Shown here: piece after piece, positions 5,953-13,110 of the stretch | Position numbering within the stretch: position 1 is the stretch's first letter | How the letters are laid out: each line of letters opens with the position of its first letter | Origin: a virus | Strand: one strand, 5' to 3' | Length of the DNA stretch: 23,686 bases | IMG/VR virus record: IMGVR_UViG_3300033155_000463 | Location: 1-23,686 of that record | Notes under the pieces: model-generated | The model's input: the letters and a program-made list of their open reading frames with translations, nothing else | Databases searched by the model: none | What the model was told of the DNA's origin: nothing | Translations under genes and position numbers: made by a program

Positions 5953-7146
5953 ATGACTATAGAGATCCTATCTAAGGACGATCTTATACAGTTAAAGAGA
6001 ACAGATAAGAAAACTCTCTTTAAAGAGAAGTCTAGTAAAATTAAATTTACCGATGGCCTAGTACATGGAGTACTAAAACCCTCAAAAGTAGGAAGTTCTT
6101 CAAAGGAAGTGAAGAGCAAAGCTGCTGATCCTCATCAATCTCTAGCAGATAAAGATACACTAGATGTTAAAATAGTGTGCAATACCGCATGGCTATGTGA
6201 TAGTCATATGGATGTTCTAACAGACACTTGTTATGACAAGTCTATATCTATGAAAGGTATAACTATTCCACATATTGCTGACCATAATCAAAGTAGTACT
6301 GCCCATGTTGGTGATGTTACTAGAATATATACTGCTAAAATAGCTATTGATCTATTAGGCAAAGTCTCTGAAGAAAACAAACACATAACTGCCTTAGTTA
6401 TGGAGTCTACTGTTAGAAAAGACTACAATGCAGATGTATATAAGTTCTATAAAAATGGAAAGATCAACCAACACTCTATAGGTTTAAAGTATGAAGAATT
6501 AAGTCTTGCTATAGATAGTTCCGATGAAGAGGATAAAGAGGAGAAGGCTGTTTGGGATGAGGCTTTTCCTAATGTACTTAATAAAGAGCTAGTCAAAGAA
6601 AGAGGCTATTTCTGGCTAGTGAAAGAGATTGACATCATAGAGAATAGTTGTGTTCTCTTTGGTGCTAATAGTTTAACTCCTACCTTGGAAGTTAAAGCTG
6701 CTACAAGAGCAACACCACCCATTTCAACTAAAGTAGGAATTACTATGGACTTAGAACAAGCCTTAGCTAAAAACCTGGAATTAACTTCCGAGGTTGCAGC
6801 ATTAAAGGCAGACAAAGCACTATCGTATACTAAAGGGGCTAGTGAAGAACAAGCTAGAGTTTTAGGTATTTTAAAATCCGCAGAAACATTAGGATTAAAT
6901 CAAGAAGTAGCATTAAAACGTATTGCTGCTAAATCATCAGTAGAGGATTCTACCTCAATGTTCACAGACATTGCAGAAGCAATTCAGAAGGCAGTTCCAG
7001 TAATTACTGATACTGCTACTATTACTTCCACTATTAATAAAGAGACTGTTCCTAAAGAAGAAGAGTCTTTCATCAAAGGCTTTGAAACAGCTATGTCTTC
7101 TTTAGATAAAGCTGAAGACGGTCGAGCTTCTTGGGGTAGTTTATGA
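5953..7146 (+). CDS. Prohead protease with C-terminal scaffold domain
   Basis: This 397-residue protein starts at an ATG with GGAG at 5941-5944. The protease part (about 70-245) has an HK97-type pattern: catalytic His candidate H111 in IADHNQSS, Ser candidate S175 in INQHSIGLKY, and a closing strand EIDIIENSCVLFGANSLTPT (225-244). Residues 186-199 form an acidic insertion. From about 265 the sequence turns into a helical, alanine- and lysine-rich scaffold-like region (DLEQALAKNLELTSEVAALK). This mirrors protease-scaffold fusions such as lambda gpC, whose C-terminal part is also made separately as Nu3. It would help assemble the procapsid and then cleave head proteins and itself. The stop overlaps the next ATG (ATGA). 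The assignment rests on motifs and on position between portal and capsid. Confidence 0.85.
   Translation: MTIEILSKDDLIQLKRTDKKTLFKEKSSKIKFTDGLVHGVLKPSKVGSSSKEVKSKAADPHQSLADKDTLDVKIVCNTAWLCDSHMDVLTDTCYDKSISMKGITIPHIADHNQSSTAHVGDVTRIYTAKIAIDLLGKVSEENKHITALVMESTVRKDYNADVYKFYKNGKINQHSIGLKYEELSLAIDSSDEEDKEEKAVWDEAFPNVLNKELVKERGYFWLVKEIDIIENSCVLFGANSLTPTLEVKAATRATPPISTKVGITMDLEQALAKNLELTSEVAALKADKALSYTKGASEEQARVLGILKSAETLGLNQEVALKRIAAKSSVEDSTSMFTDIAEAIQKAVPVITDTATITSTINKETVPKEEESFIKGFETAMSSLDKAEDGRASWGSL
6745..7146 (+). CDS. Internal-start scaffold protein (Nu3-like), in frame within the protease gene
   Basis: An in-frame ATG (codon 265 of the protease gene) is preceded by AGGA at 6735-6738 with a 6-nt spacer, a good internal ribosome binding site. 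It lies exactly where the protease domain ends and the helical scaffold region begins (MDLEQALAKN). The product would be 133 residues, the same logic as lambda Nu3 inside C. Separate translation is an inference from the site and the domain boundary. Confidence 0.6.
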   Translation: MDLEQALAKNLELTSEVAALKADKALSYTKGASEEQARVLGILKSAETLGLNQEVALKRIAAKSSVEDSTSMFTDIAEAIQKAVPVITDTATITSTINKETVPKEEESFIKGFETAMSSLDKAEDGRASWGSL

Positions 7147-7931
7147 GTTTAAATCAAAAGAATGGCGGCTTTATTGCTTATCCTGACAGAGTTCAGAATA
7201 AGACTTTCTTTAGAGCTACGGATAGAGCAACTAAGAAAGTAACTGTTAAAAGTGGACAGGTATTAAAAGCGTATTCATTTTTAAAGAGTGATGCTGTAGG
7301 TAAGTCTATTGCCTATAATGGATTCTTAGAAACCGCAGAAGTTACTTTTGCAAATATTACAGCAAGTCAAACTATTATTCTTGCTGGCTTAACCTATACA
7401 GATGGTGGTTCTGGTACTACTGCTGAACAACTAGCTGCTGCTTGGTCTAGTATTGCTGATGGTGCTGCTGGTGTAGATCCTGCGCAAGGCGCATTTACAG
7501 GTACTTTAACAGGTTACTTTACTCAGTCTATTGATACAACTAGAGTGATGTTTACTTCAACATCTCCTGATGAGAACGTAACTGATCTAGCTGATTCTGG
7601 TACTGCTACAGACCCATTGATTTCTATTATTCAGGGTACTGCTACTAGAGATGTTGTTGAAGGTGTTCTCTGTTTTGATGTAGATGCTACTTCTTCTGAT
7701 GTAGATGCTTCTGCTTTTACATCTGCGAGCTTTTGGCAAGATGCTTTAGTATGGGCTGTTGATGCCTCAGTAGACACTATTGAGTTATCTGATGGAACTA
7801 CTGTTTCTTGTACAGCTTATAATACAGGGTGTTCTGGCTCTTCAGAAGTATCACATTTACTTAAACGCAAATTTGTAGAAGGTTCTAGCTTTCAAGAGTT
7901 AGGATTTTTAACTGTAGGAGAGGAGGCGTAA
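7143..7931 (+). CDS. Head decoration protein with inserted beta domain
   Basis: The gene lies between protease/scaffold and major capsid protein, the place of lambda gpD, but its 262 residues are more than twice gpD's 110. Residues 33-65 (VKSGQVLKAYSFLKSDAVGKS) and the C-terminal part (VVEGVLCFDVDATSS, about 171-185) look like the decoration core. The Thr/Ala/Gly-rich segment of about 66-168 (ITASQTIILAGLTYTDGGSG, then TTAEQLAAAWSSIADG) resembles small beta domains inserted in many phage structural proteins. Such surface domains may bind carbohydrates or simply stabilise the shell. Translation is coupled to the protease gene by ATGA. The function is inferred mainly from gene order and the gpD-like start. 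Confidence 0.65.
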   Translation: MSLNQKNGGFIAYPDRVQNKTFFRATDRATKKVTVKSGQVLKAYSFLKSDAVGKSIAYNGFLETAEVTFANITASQTIILAGLTYTDGGSGTTAEQLAAAWSSIADGAAGVDPAQGAFTGTLTGYFTQSIDTTRVMFTSTSPDENVTDLADSGTATDPLISIIQGTATRDVVEGVLCFDVDATSSDVDASAFTSASFWQDALVWAVDASVDTIELSDGTTVSCTAYNTGCSGSSEVSHLLKRKFVEGSSFQELGFLTVGEEA

Positions 7932-7932
7932 C

Positions 7933-9069
7933 ATGGCACTAGAATTTATGAGTCCGTACACTGTACAGAAGCTATTGTCAGGAGTTATTCCTGCTAATCG
8001 GGATGATCGCCCTAATTGGTTACAAAGTTTCTTCGGACAAACAAGAACAACTGAAGATAAGACTGTAAACTTCGATGTAGAGTTTTCTACTAAGAATGTT
8101 ATGGGCATGAACGTAGCACCTAATGTAGATGCTACTCCTATCATGTTAGAAGACTTCGGCCATAAAGAGCTTAGTTTTTCTTATGCTAAAGAAGGTTTAA
8201 ACTCTCCTGATTATGAAGAGATTAATACTAGACGTTTAGGCCAAGCAATTGGTACTGTAAATGTACAAGAGAATGAAGTTCTTAATATTAGAGCTAAGTT
8301 AGCTATTGCAGAACAACGCTTTGAGAACTTGTTTGAGCTTAATGCTTCTAACATCATCTTTACTGGTGGTCATGTAGCTGAGAGTGAAAAGCATCCTAAA
8401 GTAGTCTATAACTTTGGACGTACTGTCAAAACAAGTGAAGCTGGTCTTAATTCTGGTTATGTTCCAGAAGTTGATCTTACTACTGTTAATGCTAATGGTG
8501 GTGTAGGTAAACGTGCTTGGGGTTCTACAGGTGGTACTGTTGACGTTTCCCCAGTACAAGATTTAGTTATTATGGTCAATACTGCTGAAAGACGCGGTGG
8601 TGTTAAAGCTGTAGTAATGTCTGGTGATGCTTATGAGCTATTTGAAGCAGATATTAATACTAACTACAAGGATGCTGCTACTCTTACATTAAGTATTCAG
8701 AACAGAATTGATCTTCATATTCTTCCTACTGTTGAGAAATTTCAATCTCTTAACTTTAGAAGAAGCTATCCTGTAGGAATGGGTAAGTTTGTAGACATCT
8801 ATACTTATGATGCTGTTTATCATGACAGAATCACTGGTGTAGAAACTAAGTTTGTTCCTGATGGTTATGTTGCTTGTCTACCTAATCCACAATTAGGTGT
8901 CAAGGTTTATGGACGTATCATGCATCCTGCCGCTAAGTATATGGCAATGCCTCGTTGGATTAACTACTGGTCTAATCCTAAAACAGGTAAACAAGAGTAT
9001 GAAACGCATATGAACTACATTCTAGGACACACAGATATTGATTCTGTAGTTGCTTGGAAAGTTAAGTAA
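7933..9069 (+). CDS. Major capsid protein (lambda gpE family)
   Basis: The 378-residue protein has the gpE-family start, with residues MALEFMSPYTVQKLLSGVIP followed by WLQSFFG. The conserved regions include the ELSFSYAKEGLNSPDYEEIN segment, a long helix ending RAKLAIAEQRFENLFELNASNI, and the late motif DGYVACLPNPQLGV. Length and pattern fit the HK97 fold used by lambda gpE (341). It has the strongest ribosome binding site in the window, GGAGAGGAGG ending at 7926, 6 nt before the ATG, matching the need for hundreds of copies per virion. The gene is followed within 10 bp by a perfect hairpin with a T tract that could limit downstream transcription. Confidence 0.92.
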   Translation: MALEFMSPYTVQKLLSGVIPANRDDRPNWLQSFFGQTRTTEDKTVNFDVEFSTKNVMGMNVAPNVDATPIMLEDFGHKELSFSYAKEGLNSPDYEEINTRRLGQAIGTVNVQENEVLNIRAKLAIAEQRFENLFELNASNIIFTGGHVAESEKHPKVVYNFGRTVKTSEAGLNSGYVPEVDLTTVNANGGVGKRAWGSTGGTVDVSPVQDLVIMVNTAERRGGVKAVVMSGDAYELFEADINTNYKDAATLTLSIQNRIDLHILPTVEKFQSLNFRRSYPVGMGKFVDIYTYDAVYHDRITGVETKFVPDGYVACLPNPQLGVKVYGRIMHPAAKYMAMPRWINYWSNPKTGKQEYETHMNYILGHTDIDSVVAWKVK

Positions 9070-9078
9070 GTTGGTTAG

Positions 9079-9116
9079 GAGAAACCTAGTAAGAGTTCTT
9101 ACTAGGTTTCTCTTTT
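9079..9116 (+). terminator. Rho-independent terminator/attenuator after the capsid gene
   Basis: GAGAAACCTAGTAAG (9079-9093) and CTTACTAGGTTTCTC (9098-9112) form a perfect 15-bp stem with loop AGTT, followed by TTTT (9113-9116). The next ATG is only 3 nt further on. The T tract is short, so partial termination is likelier than a full stop. The stem also contains the only AGG before the next start. Confidence 0.75.
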
Positions 9117-9119
9117 AAC

Positions 9120-9752
9120 ATGGCAAAATCCTTTGAATATAAAATATCAGGAGACTCTATAAAGGATATAGAGGACTTCCTAGATATAAAAAAATTACAT
9201 AAAGCTGCGAAAGAGGCTATAGACTATCATGCTACGCAGATAGACTTTGCAATCTACCGAAGCGTTAAGAATAGATATACACATAATATAGATACAAGGA
9301 AGCATAGGATAGGTAAGTCTTCTAGTAGAGCTAAAAGAGTTAAGAACCTTACAACAGGCGGCCTTGTTTATCTAAGAAGAACTTATGACCTTAGTAAATT
9401 TGATACTACTGTAGCTATGGGTAATATTAATCCTTCTGCTACAAAGAAGGGAAGAGTCCATACTACTCAGATAATCAAAGGAAGACGTAAAGTAATTTAT
9501 GGGAAAGTAGGGAATGGTGGGTTTATACCTATACATGCTAGGGAAAATCAGAATAGCCCTGCTACAAGAATGAGAATGAAAGGGGGTAAAACAGTTATGC
9601 TTGAAAGGATGGGGAATACCCGTAAACCTTCAGAGTTACTACGAGGCCCAACTTCTACTATGATGATTGCCTTCGCTTTAAAGAATGATACTGATGTTAA
9701 AAAGGCTGTAGCTGATTTTTCAACTAACTGGTTTTCATTTTACAACCCATGA
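9120..9752 (+). CDS. Tail completion protein gpZ-like
   Basis: The 210-residue basic protein resembles the lambda gpZ / Minor_tail_Z family (lambda gpZ 192 residues). Its N-terminal helix region is KKLHKAAKEAIDYHATQIDF, and a later motif is FIPIHARENQNSPATRMRM. In siphoviruses this protein sits at the head-proximal tail end. In lambda Z follows FI and FII; here it directly follows the capsid gene. It has no clear free Shine-Dalgarno, because the only candidate AGG (9104-9106) lies in the 3' arm of the upstream hairpin, so its level may be low, as fits a few-copy neck protein. Its stop overlaps the next ATG. Confidence 0.65.
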   Translation: MAKSFEYKISGDSIKDIEDFLDIKKLHKAAKEAIDYHATQIDFAIYRSVKNRYTHNIDTRKHRIGKSSSRAKRVKNLTTGGLVYLRRTYDLSKFDTTVAMGNINPSATKKGRVHTTQIIKGRRKVIYGKVGNGGFIPIHARENQNSPATRMRMKGGKTVMLERMGNTRKPSELLRGPTSTMMIAFALKNDTDVKKAVADFSTNWFSFYNP

Positions 9753-10072
9753 GAGAAACTAAAGAACAAATTGCTCTAACTTTAGAACATGCTGGAGAGG
9801 CATTGCAGTTTCCTGCTGGAGTTATACAAGGTATCCCAGGACATTTAGTATATAATGTTCAAGACTTCTCTTCTATATATGACTTAAATAAGCAAGACTT
9901 TGATTTTCAAGTTTCTAATGAGGAGTTTACTGCTATAGGCGGGTCTGTAAGAAACTCTTTCCTATATACTTTACTGAACAAATCTTATAGGTTTGAGATA
10001 GATACTATTGTAGATGACTTAACTGGATGGATGCAATTAACTACAAACTTAGTAGAGATAATTGATGTTTGA
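9749..10072 (+). CDS. Probable head-tail connector (gpFII-like)
   Basis: The protein has 107 residues, near the 117 of lambda gpFII, and a beta-rich pattern. The middle reads DFDFQVSNEEFTAIG, and the final part YRFEIDTIVDDLTGWMQLTT resembles the closing strands of small neck/connector proteins, with the usual 'DLTGWMQL' style end. It is the small ORF between gpZ-like and tail-terminator-like genes and would attach to the portal/gpW end or the tail terminator. Coupling to both neighbours is by overlap. Similarity is weak, so the call rests largely on size and position. Confidence 0.5.
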   Translation: MRETKEQIALTLEHAGEALQFPAGVIQGIPGHLVYNVQDFSSIYDLNKQDFDFQVSNEEFTAIGGSVRNSFLYTLLNKSYRFEIDTIVDDLTGWMQLTTNLVEIIDV

Positions 10073-10478
10073 TGAAATCTTCCTTATAGACTTAATTAAG
10101 TCTGCTAATCCTACTTATACAGTAGAGTATGCAAGAGATTCAGATATAGATAACATCCATAAGGTGGTTATTCAGCCTTTAGTGTATGTAGGTCATGTAG
10201 GAATTAAGAGGCAATTCCCTGAAGACTTTATAGCAGACGGCTACCACGAACTAGATAACAGTGAAATTCTTATAACTACTATCCAGTTCTTATGTAAGAG
10301 AGCGGCTCTTGTGGAAACAAGAGCTAATATTAAAAGAGCTTATGAAAAACAATCTCCATTTCCTAATGATTCTAATTACTCTAGTATAGTTTTTATGGAG
10401 GCTAGTGTAGTTGCTAAAACTGGTGTGAACGTGTGGTGGCAAGAGATTGTAGGTACTGTCATGCCTAGAATAAGTTAA
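10065..10478 (+). CDS. Probable tail terminator (gpU-like)
   Basis: This 137-residue protein (lambda gpU 131) is placed directly before the tail tube gene block. The C-terminal half contains a long helix (FLCKRAALVETRANIKRAYE) and a strand-rich end (YSSIVFMEASVVAKTGVNVW, then WQEIVGTVMPRI), in keeping with the alpha/beta fold of tail terminators. The terminator ring caps the polymerised tube and joins it to the head. ATG 10065 was chosen over the TTG codon immediately before it. The start overlaps the end of the previous gene by 8 bases. No diagnostic motif is available, so a head-tail joining role is the main alternative. Confidence 0.5.
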   Translation: MFDEIFLIDLIKSANPTYTVEYARDSDIDNIHKVVIQPLVYVGHVGIKRQFPEDFIADGYHELDNSEILITTIQFLCKRAALVETRANIKRAYEKQSPFPNDSNYSSIVFMEASVVAKTGVNVWWQEIVGTVMPRIS

Positions 10479-10494
10479 TTAAGAGGTTGTAGAT

Positions 10495-10671
10495 ATGTCT
10501 ATAGTAAGATTAGATACAAAGGGTAATAAAGTAGTTACTTCTAAAGGGGTGACTATTGTAGAAAAGGTAAAAACAATTAAGTCAAGAAATAAGAAGAAGG
10601 GATTGAAAACACCTTCTTGTATTAATGACATTCTAGAAACTGAAGAAACTATGCGTGAGGACGTAAAATGA
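10495..10671 (+). CDS. 58-residue basic/acidic small protein
   Basis: AGAGG (10482-10486) lies 8 nt before this ATG. The product starts MSIVRLDTKGNKVVTSKGV, has a strongly basic middle (KTIKSRNKKKGLK, 27-39), and ends acidic (DILETEETMREDVK). It fills most of the gap between the tail-terminator-like gene and the tail tube gene. Its TGA overlaps another ATG (ATGA). I recognise no family; a small accessory tail or nucleic-acid-binding protein is possible. Confidence 0.6.
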   Translation: MSIVRLDTKGNKVVTSKGVTIVEKVKTIKSRNKKKGLKTPSCINDILETEETMREDVK

Positions 10672-10721
10672 GTATTTTAATAGTACCATCATTAATTAAA
10701 GGGGAGTCGCATGGCTGGTGA
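10668..10721 (+). CDS. 17-residue mini-ORF bridging to the tail tube gene
   Basis: The ATG overlaps the stop of the 58-residue ORF and encodes MSILIVPSLIKGESHGW. Its TGA lies 8 bases inside the tail tube gene, and it covers that gene's Shine-Dalgarno. It may only serve to carry ribosomes across the gap. No other evidence supports a functional peptide. Confidence 0.25.
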   Translation: MSILIVPSLIKGESHGW

Positions 10722-12153
10722 AGTAAGGTTTCATGAAAAAGCTATTGCCATTTATGGTATAGCACAAAACTCTGAAGGAGTTTCTGCTGTTGTTGGTGGG
10801 CTAAAGCAAGGCACTATTACAGTAGCATTATCAACTACAGCAGTAGTTGGAGTTGGTACTTTCTTTGTTGCAGAAGCTATTGTCGGAGACTTGATTTATA
10901 ATTCAGGTGTTGAAATTGGCAGGATTCAATCTGTTACTGATAACACTAATATGGTTATTACTTCAGCAGCCATTGCGGTTACTGCTGATACATATTCCAC
11001 TACTAAAACTGTAACTTCAGGTACTATGTCTGTAACATCAGGAGCTACTGCTGTTACTGGAGTATCTACTGCATTTTTAACAGAAGTAGTTGCTGGAACT
11101 TATCTTTATGATGAAACTGGAGCTATAATTGCTCAAGTAGCGTCTATAGCTGATGATACAACAATAACTTTAGTTAGCAATGCCCCTTCAACTAAAGCGG
11201 GAACTATTTTCTCTGTAGGGTTAGGAGCTAAAAACGCTCTAGCAGTACTTAACTTAAATTATAATACAGAGATTTCTTCAGAAGCATTTGTATATGTAGG
11301 TGATGAGTTAAATAGAGATGAAGATACGGTTATTACTGATAAGTTCTCTAAGCTAGACTTTGAAACTTTCTTACCTAGTTTAGGTATTATTGCTACTCCT
11401 GGCGCACCTCCTTTAGATTCAGAAGTACCAATGGTAGACTGGTTTGGTGCTGTAGGTATGGCAACAGATCTTACAGCTAATGATGAAGCAACTTTTACTA
11501 ATGCTAGTCCTTCTAATGACTTCTTAACTATTGAGATTCGTAGAACTAGTCCTGGGATTTCTACAGATAAAGTATATACTTCTTTTGACAATAGAGGCAT
11601 GGTAGATTTAGATGCTACAATTGGTACAAGAGCTAAGTTAAAGTTTGATTTTATGGGTAACTTAGATAGTGTTACTCAGAAAACTAAACTTACAGCAGAC
11701 TTTGAAGATCAAAAATCAGAGCATATTGGTTCTTTAAAAAGTACTACAATCACCCAAGCAGAACTTAATCTATATAATGGGTCTACTCCACCTAGTTTCA
11801 CTCCTGGACTTAAAACAGTATGTTTTGATAAGATGATAGCTCCTAATGCAGCAGCATTTGAATACGCTAGATTCTTAACAGGTTGTGTAGATGGATGGTC
11901 TAAAGGTGCTACACCTTCTGATGTAACACTCACTATTTTAGAAGATGAAGCTGGCGCACTTTATAATCCAGATAATCAACTAGAGAAAAATCATGGGTTA
12001 AAGGTATCGTTTGGTACTGTTATTGGTAAAAAAGCTTCTATTCATTTTACTAAGTTACAACTTGCTAATGTATCTTCTTCAACTGTAGCTACTTACACAG
12101 GGCAAGATATTGCATTTAGAAATACAGGCAATACATTAATAACATTATCTTAA
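10711..12153 (+). CDS. Major tail tube protein with two inserted tandem domains
   Basis: The 480-residue protein occupies the gpV position directly before the tail chaperone pair. After a short N-terminal tube segment (VRFHEKAIAIYGIAQNSEG), residues 34-96 and 104-167 are two copies of a Thr/Val-rich domain sharing GT..V....TAV.GV.T.F..E...G...Y...G..I..V.S..D.T. The rest (about 175-480) holds the tube-like body, including ITDKFSKLDFETFLPSLG and DLDATIGTRAKLKFDFMG, and a C-terminus IAFRNTGNTLITLS. Lambda gpV (246 residues) carries one C-terminal surface Ig domain; here the decoration is N-terminal and doubled. GGGGAG (10701-10706) serves as Shine-Dalgarno. It polymerises as hexamers around the tape measure. 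Function follows from order, size and high Thr/Ser content. Confidence 0.75.
   Translation: MAGEVRFHEKAIAIYGIAQNSEGVSAVVGGLKQGTITVALSTTAVVGVGTFFVAEAIVGDLIYNSGVEIGRIQSVTDNTNMVITSAAIAVTADTYSTTKTVTSGTMSVTSGATAVTGVSTAFLTEVVAGTYLYDETGAIIAQVASIADDTTITLVSNAPSTKAGTIFSVGLGAKNALAVLNLNYNTEISSEAFVYVGDELNRDEDTVITDKFSKLDFETFLPSLGIIATPGAPPLDSEVPMVDWFGAVGMATDLTANDEATFTNASPSNDFLTIEIRRTSPGISTDKVYTSFDNRGMVDLDATIGTRAKLKFDFMGNLDSVTQKTKLTADFEDQKSEHIGSLKSTTITQAELNLYNGSTPPSFTPGLKTVCFDKMIAPNAAAFEYARFLTGCVDGWSKGATPSDVTLTILEDEAGALYNPDNQLEKNHGLKVSFGTVIGKKASIHFTKLQLANVSSSTVATYTGQDIAFRNTGNTLITLS
10810..11211 (+). repeat. Tandem duplicated domain in the tail tube gene
   Basis: The two protein-level repeats correspond to 10810-10998 and 11020-11211. 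They are clearly related in sequence (for example STTAVVGVGTFF against GATAVTGVSTAF) but diverged, so the duplication is old or the domains were acquired separately. The spacer between them is about seven residues. Confidence 0.65.
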
Positions 12154-12178
12154 TATTAATTAATTAGAGGGCAATCTA

Positions 12179-12718
12179 ATGGCAAAACAACTATATGTAA
12201 AGTTACAAACTGCTACTATTGAACTACCTATCTCAGCTAAAGATCCGTCTGGAGCTAAAGATACTATTATAGTAGGTTTTAAACGTGGAGATACTAAAAC
12301 TACAGGAGCAGTTCTTGAGTCTTTTTCTAAAGCGTCTGATATTTATGTGAGGATGCTCTATGGGCAACCTTTAGAAGGTAAAGTTACAGACGAAGATAAA
12401 GAGACTGAAGAGTACACTTCTGAAGAAGTAGAGAAAGCTATGGATGGTATCTCTAATATCATTAAAGAGAATATAATTTATTTAAAGAACGCTTCTTGTG
12501 TTGTTGTAGATTCAGAGGCAAGTGGTAAGCCTATTGATCTTCAAGTCAATGATACAAGAAAAGCCAAACCAACGGACTTCTGGGCAAATGAAGAAGAGTG
12601 TCTGGATGCCCTCCTGGAACTTTACCTTCTCGCAATGCCTTGGAAGTCCGCCTTTTCTATAGCCTTTAATAAGGCACTTATTAACATGGACACTACTGAG
12701 GAACGCACAAAAAACTAA
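12179..12718 (+). CDS. Tail assembly chaperone gpG-like
   Basis: This 179-residue acidic protein lies between tail tube and tape measure genes. In siphoviruses this slot encodes the chaperone that coats the tape measure before tube polymerisation. The N-terminal half is beta-rich (QLYVKLQTATIELPIS, then IIVGFKRGDTKTTGAVLESF). Its C-terminal half is helical (DFWANEEECLDALLELYLLA) and ends EERTKN. The last sense codons form a canonical slippery sequence, followed by two stops in a row (TAA TAG). AGAGGG (12167-12171 region) is the Shine-Dalgarno. The zero-frame product is the abundant G form; a minor GT form is described separately. Confidence 0.8.
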   Translation: MAKQLYVKLQTATIELPISAKDPSGAKDTIIVGFKRGDTKTTGAVLESFSKASDIYVRMLYGQPLEGKVTDEDKETEEYTSEEVEKAMDGISNIIKENIIYLKNASCVVVDSEASGKPIDLQVNDTRKAKPTDFWANEEECLDALLELYLLAMPWKSAFSIAFNKALINMDTTEERTKN

Positions 12719-13110
12719 TAGAGCTGGGCAAGGCGTTAGGATATGCTACTTTACAAGGGAATAGAAACTCTAAAGTAGCATCATCCAAACGAGATGAAGA
12801 TATTTTTGCTCAAGCTTTCCCTACACTTGCTCCAGAAGAGGAAGAAGAGGAAGACGAGGAAGAAGATATAGAGATTATCTATTTACATAAAGATAATGAA
12901 GAAGTGTATGTTATTTTTAGGATTCTTACTATGTATCTAGGAGAATACTACTCTATTGACTCAGCTATGTTATTAGAATTAATAAAAGATAAAGCGTTAC
13001 CTCTACAAGAGACACTATCCTATATTGCCCACATGCACAGTGAGTATGCTGGTATTTTAATCGCTTCAGCAAGAGATACTAAACAAGATGTCGACAACAG
13101 CGCCTACTAA
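12179..13110 (+). CDS. Tail assembly chaperone GT fusion made by -1 frameshift
   Basis: After AAC at 12713-12715 a -1 shift continues with CTA at 12715-12717, and the frame is open to TAA at 13108-13110, giving 310 residues (179 + 131). The T part begins LIELGKALGYATLQGNRNSK, has an acidic tract (about 12832-12869, mostly Glu/Asp) and ends with a helical domain (YYSIDSAMLLELIKDKALPL, then ETLSYIAHMHSEY). In lambda, GT is made at a few percent of G and its T domain recruits the tube protein. No good start exists for T alone at the beginning of its frame, which agrees with production only by frameshift. The end overlaps the tape measure start by 23 bases. Confidence 0.85.
12709..12715 (+). promoter_or_regulatory. 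-1 programmed frameshift slippery site A AAA AAC
   Basis: In the G frame the heptamer reads A AAA AAC (12709-12715), a canonical X XXY YYZ site directly before TAA. A Shine-Dalgarno-like GAGGAA at 12698-12703 lies 5 nt upstream and could stimulate shifting, as in E. coli dnaX. Confidence 0.88.
12743..12781 (+). promoter_or_regulatory. Hairpin downstream of the slippery site
   Basis: ATGCTACTTTA (12743-12753) pairs perfectly with TAAAGTAGCAT (12771-12781) around a 17-nt loop. It begins 27 nt after the slippery site, further than the usual 5-9 nt, so its role as frameshift stimulator is plausible but not certain. A pseudoknot bringing it closer was not identified. Confidence 0.5.

Noticed and set aside
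6629-6657. TTGACA inside the protease gene
   Set aside because: No -10 hexamer at a usable distance; it encodes conserved EIDII residues.
10088-10103. 16-bp palindrome AGACTTAATTAAGTCT at the start of the gpU-like gene
   Set aside because: It is built around TTAATTAA, common in this AT-rich sequence, and lacks promoter context or a second copy.
12719-12903. Non-coding gap between the G chaperone and a separate 68-residue ORF starting at 12904
   Set aside because: The frame is open right back to the slippery site, so the region is the T part of a frameshift fusion rather than intergenic DNA.
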